A stretch of 6,951 nucleotides of DNA, from the NCBI GenBank assembly GCA_937969395.1, contig CALBVI010000450.1, positions 1-6,951 of the forward strand, written 5' to 3'. Below the pieces are notes generated by a model. It saw only the letters and a program-made list of their open reading frames with translations. It had not been told where the DNA came from and ran no database searches. Shown piece by piece: positions 6,337 to 6,951 of the stretch. This DNA is from an uncultured Spongiibacteraceae bacterium. Its GTDB lineage: Bacteria > Pseudomonadota > Gammaproteobacteria > Pseudomonadales > Dasaniaceae. Every line of letters begins with the position of its first letter. Positions within the stretch are counted from its first letter, which is position 1. A program made the translations under genes and the position numbers.

Positions 6337-6951
6337 ATGATTAATAAATGTTTGTTTCCTGTTGCCGGTTACGGTACTCGCTTTTTACCTGCGACTAAAT
6401 CAATGCCGAAAGAAATGTTACCAGTAGTGAATAAGCCCTTGGTTCAATACGGTGTAGAAGAGGCAATCGAAGCCGGTATGAATCAAATGGCAATGGTGAC
6501 GGGGCGTGGTAAGCGCGCCATTACCGATCATTTTGATATTAGTTATGAGTTAGAAAATCAAATCGCGGGCACAGAAAAAGAAGTTTATCTAGAAAGTATT
6601 CGCAGCGTGCTTGATCAGGCGTGTTTCACGATGACTCGCCAACGTGAGATGAAAGGTTTAGGCCATGCGATTTTAACCGGCGAGACGTTAATCGGTAATG
6701 AGCCTTTTGCTGTCGTGTTGTCTGATGATTTATGTCTTAACGATGGTGATGGTGTTCTGACGCAGATGGTTAAGCTTTATAAGCAGTTTCGATGCAGTAT
6801 TGTTGCTATTCAAGAAGTGCCCGCCGATCAAACTGAAAAATATGGGGTGATTTCTGGTGAAGCTTTGAAAGATGGTTTGTACCGTGTTGATGACATGATT
6901 GAGAAACCTAAGCCTGAAGATGCGCCGTCTAACTTAGCTATTATTGGTCGC
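6337..6951 (+). CDS. galU: UTP-glucose-1-phosphate uridylyltransferase GalU, 3'-truncated by the window edge
   Basis: The frame opens at ATG 6337 and stays open for 205 codons to the last base, so roughly the last quarter of a 280-300-residue protein lies outside. GalU makes UDP-glucose from UTP and glucose-1-phosphate in the cytoplasm, for cell-envelope and exopolysaccharide synthesis. The nucleotidyltransferase signature FPVAGYGTRFLPATKSMPKE (residues 7-26) is followed by LPVVNKPLVQYGVEEA, VTGRGKRAI, DHFDISYELE, MKGLGHAIL, the metal-binding VLSDDLCL, FRCSIVAIQEVP, KYGVI, and EKPKPEDAPSNLAIIGR at the edge. The sequence closely resembles Pseudomonas GalU as I remember it. The AAAGGG ribosome binding site (6322-6327) is 9 nt upstream of the start. 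The 65-nt gap after manC is AT-rich and holds no terminator, so co-transcription is likely. Confidence 0.95.
   Translation, partial: MINKCLFPVAGYGTRFLPATKSMPKEMLPVVNKPLVQYGVEEAIEAGMNQMAMVTGRGKRAITDHFDISYELENQIAGTEKEVYLESIRSVLDQACFTMTRQREMKGLGHAILTGETLIGNEPFAVVLSDDLCLNDGDGVLTQMVKLYKQFRCSIVAIQEVPADQTEKYGVISGEALKDGLYRVDDMIEKPKPEDAPSNLAIIGR

Overview
The window is ordinary chromosomal DNA from a gammaproteobacterium of moderate-to-low GC. The evidence is a fabA-fabB pair for anaerobic-type unsaturated fatty acid synthesis, a Pseudomonas-like GalU, an AlgA/ManC-type bifunctional enzyme, and moaB-moeA genes. The proteins look closest to Pseudomonadales/Cellvibrionales-type marine bacteria. That placement is an impression from remembered family sequences, not a search. 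I see no mobile element, CRISPR array, tRNA, rRNA or prophage signal.

Layout. (1) Positions 1-2592, plus strand: a 5'-truncated RmlD-like sugar-nucleotide reductase homologue that appears to lack the usual catalytic Tyr/Lys, then moaB 21 nt downstream, then moeA after an 81-nt spacer. (2) Positions 2593-2774: convergent intergenic DNA holding a G-rich degenerate repeat array just after the moeA stop and a perfect 16-bp bidirectional terminator hairpin. (3) Positions 2775-4628, minus strand: fabA then fabB, probably one operon. Their 111-nt spacer contains two different short tandem duplications. (4) Positions 4629-4858: divergent promoter region between fabA and manC, with a plausible sigma-70 promoter for fabA and two imperfect inverted repeats that could be operators. 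(5) Positions 4859-6951, plus strand: manC, then galU, which runs off the right edge.

How the genes work together. MoaB and MoeA act late in molybdenum cofactor synthesis (adenylylation of molybdopterin, then molybdate insertion). FabA and FabB divert a 10-carbon acyl-ACP into cis-unsaturated fatty acids and elongate it. ManC supplies GDP-mannose from fructose-6-phosphate-derived mannose phosphates, and GalU supplies UDP-glucose. Together the last two feed surface polysaccharide synthesis, and a polysaccharide cluster may continue to the right of the window.

I found no convincing undescribed system. The items most worth a second look are the catalytically degenerate RmlD-like protein coupled to moaB, the repeats in the fabA-fabB spacer, the G-rich array after moeA, and the possible operators upstream of fabA.
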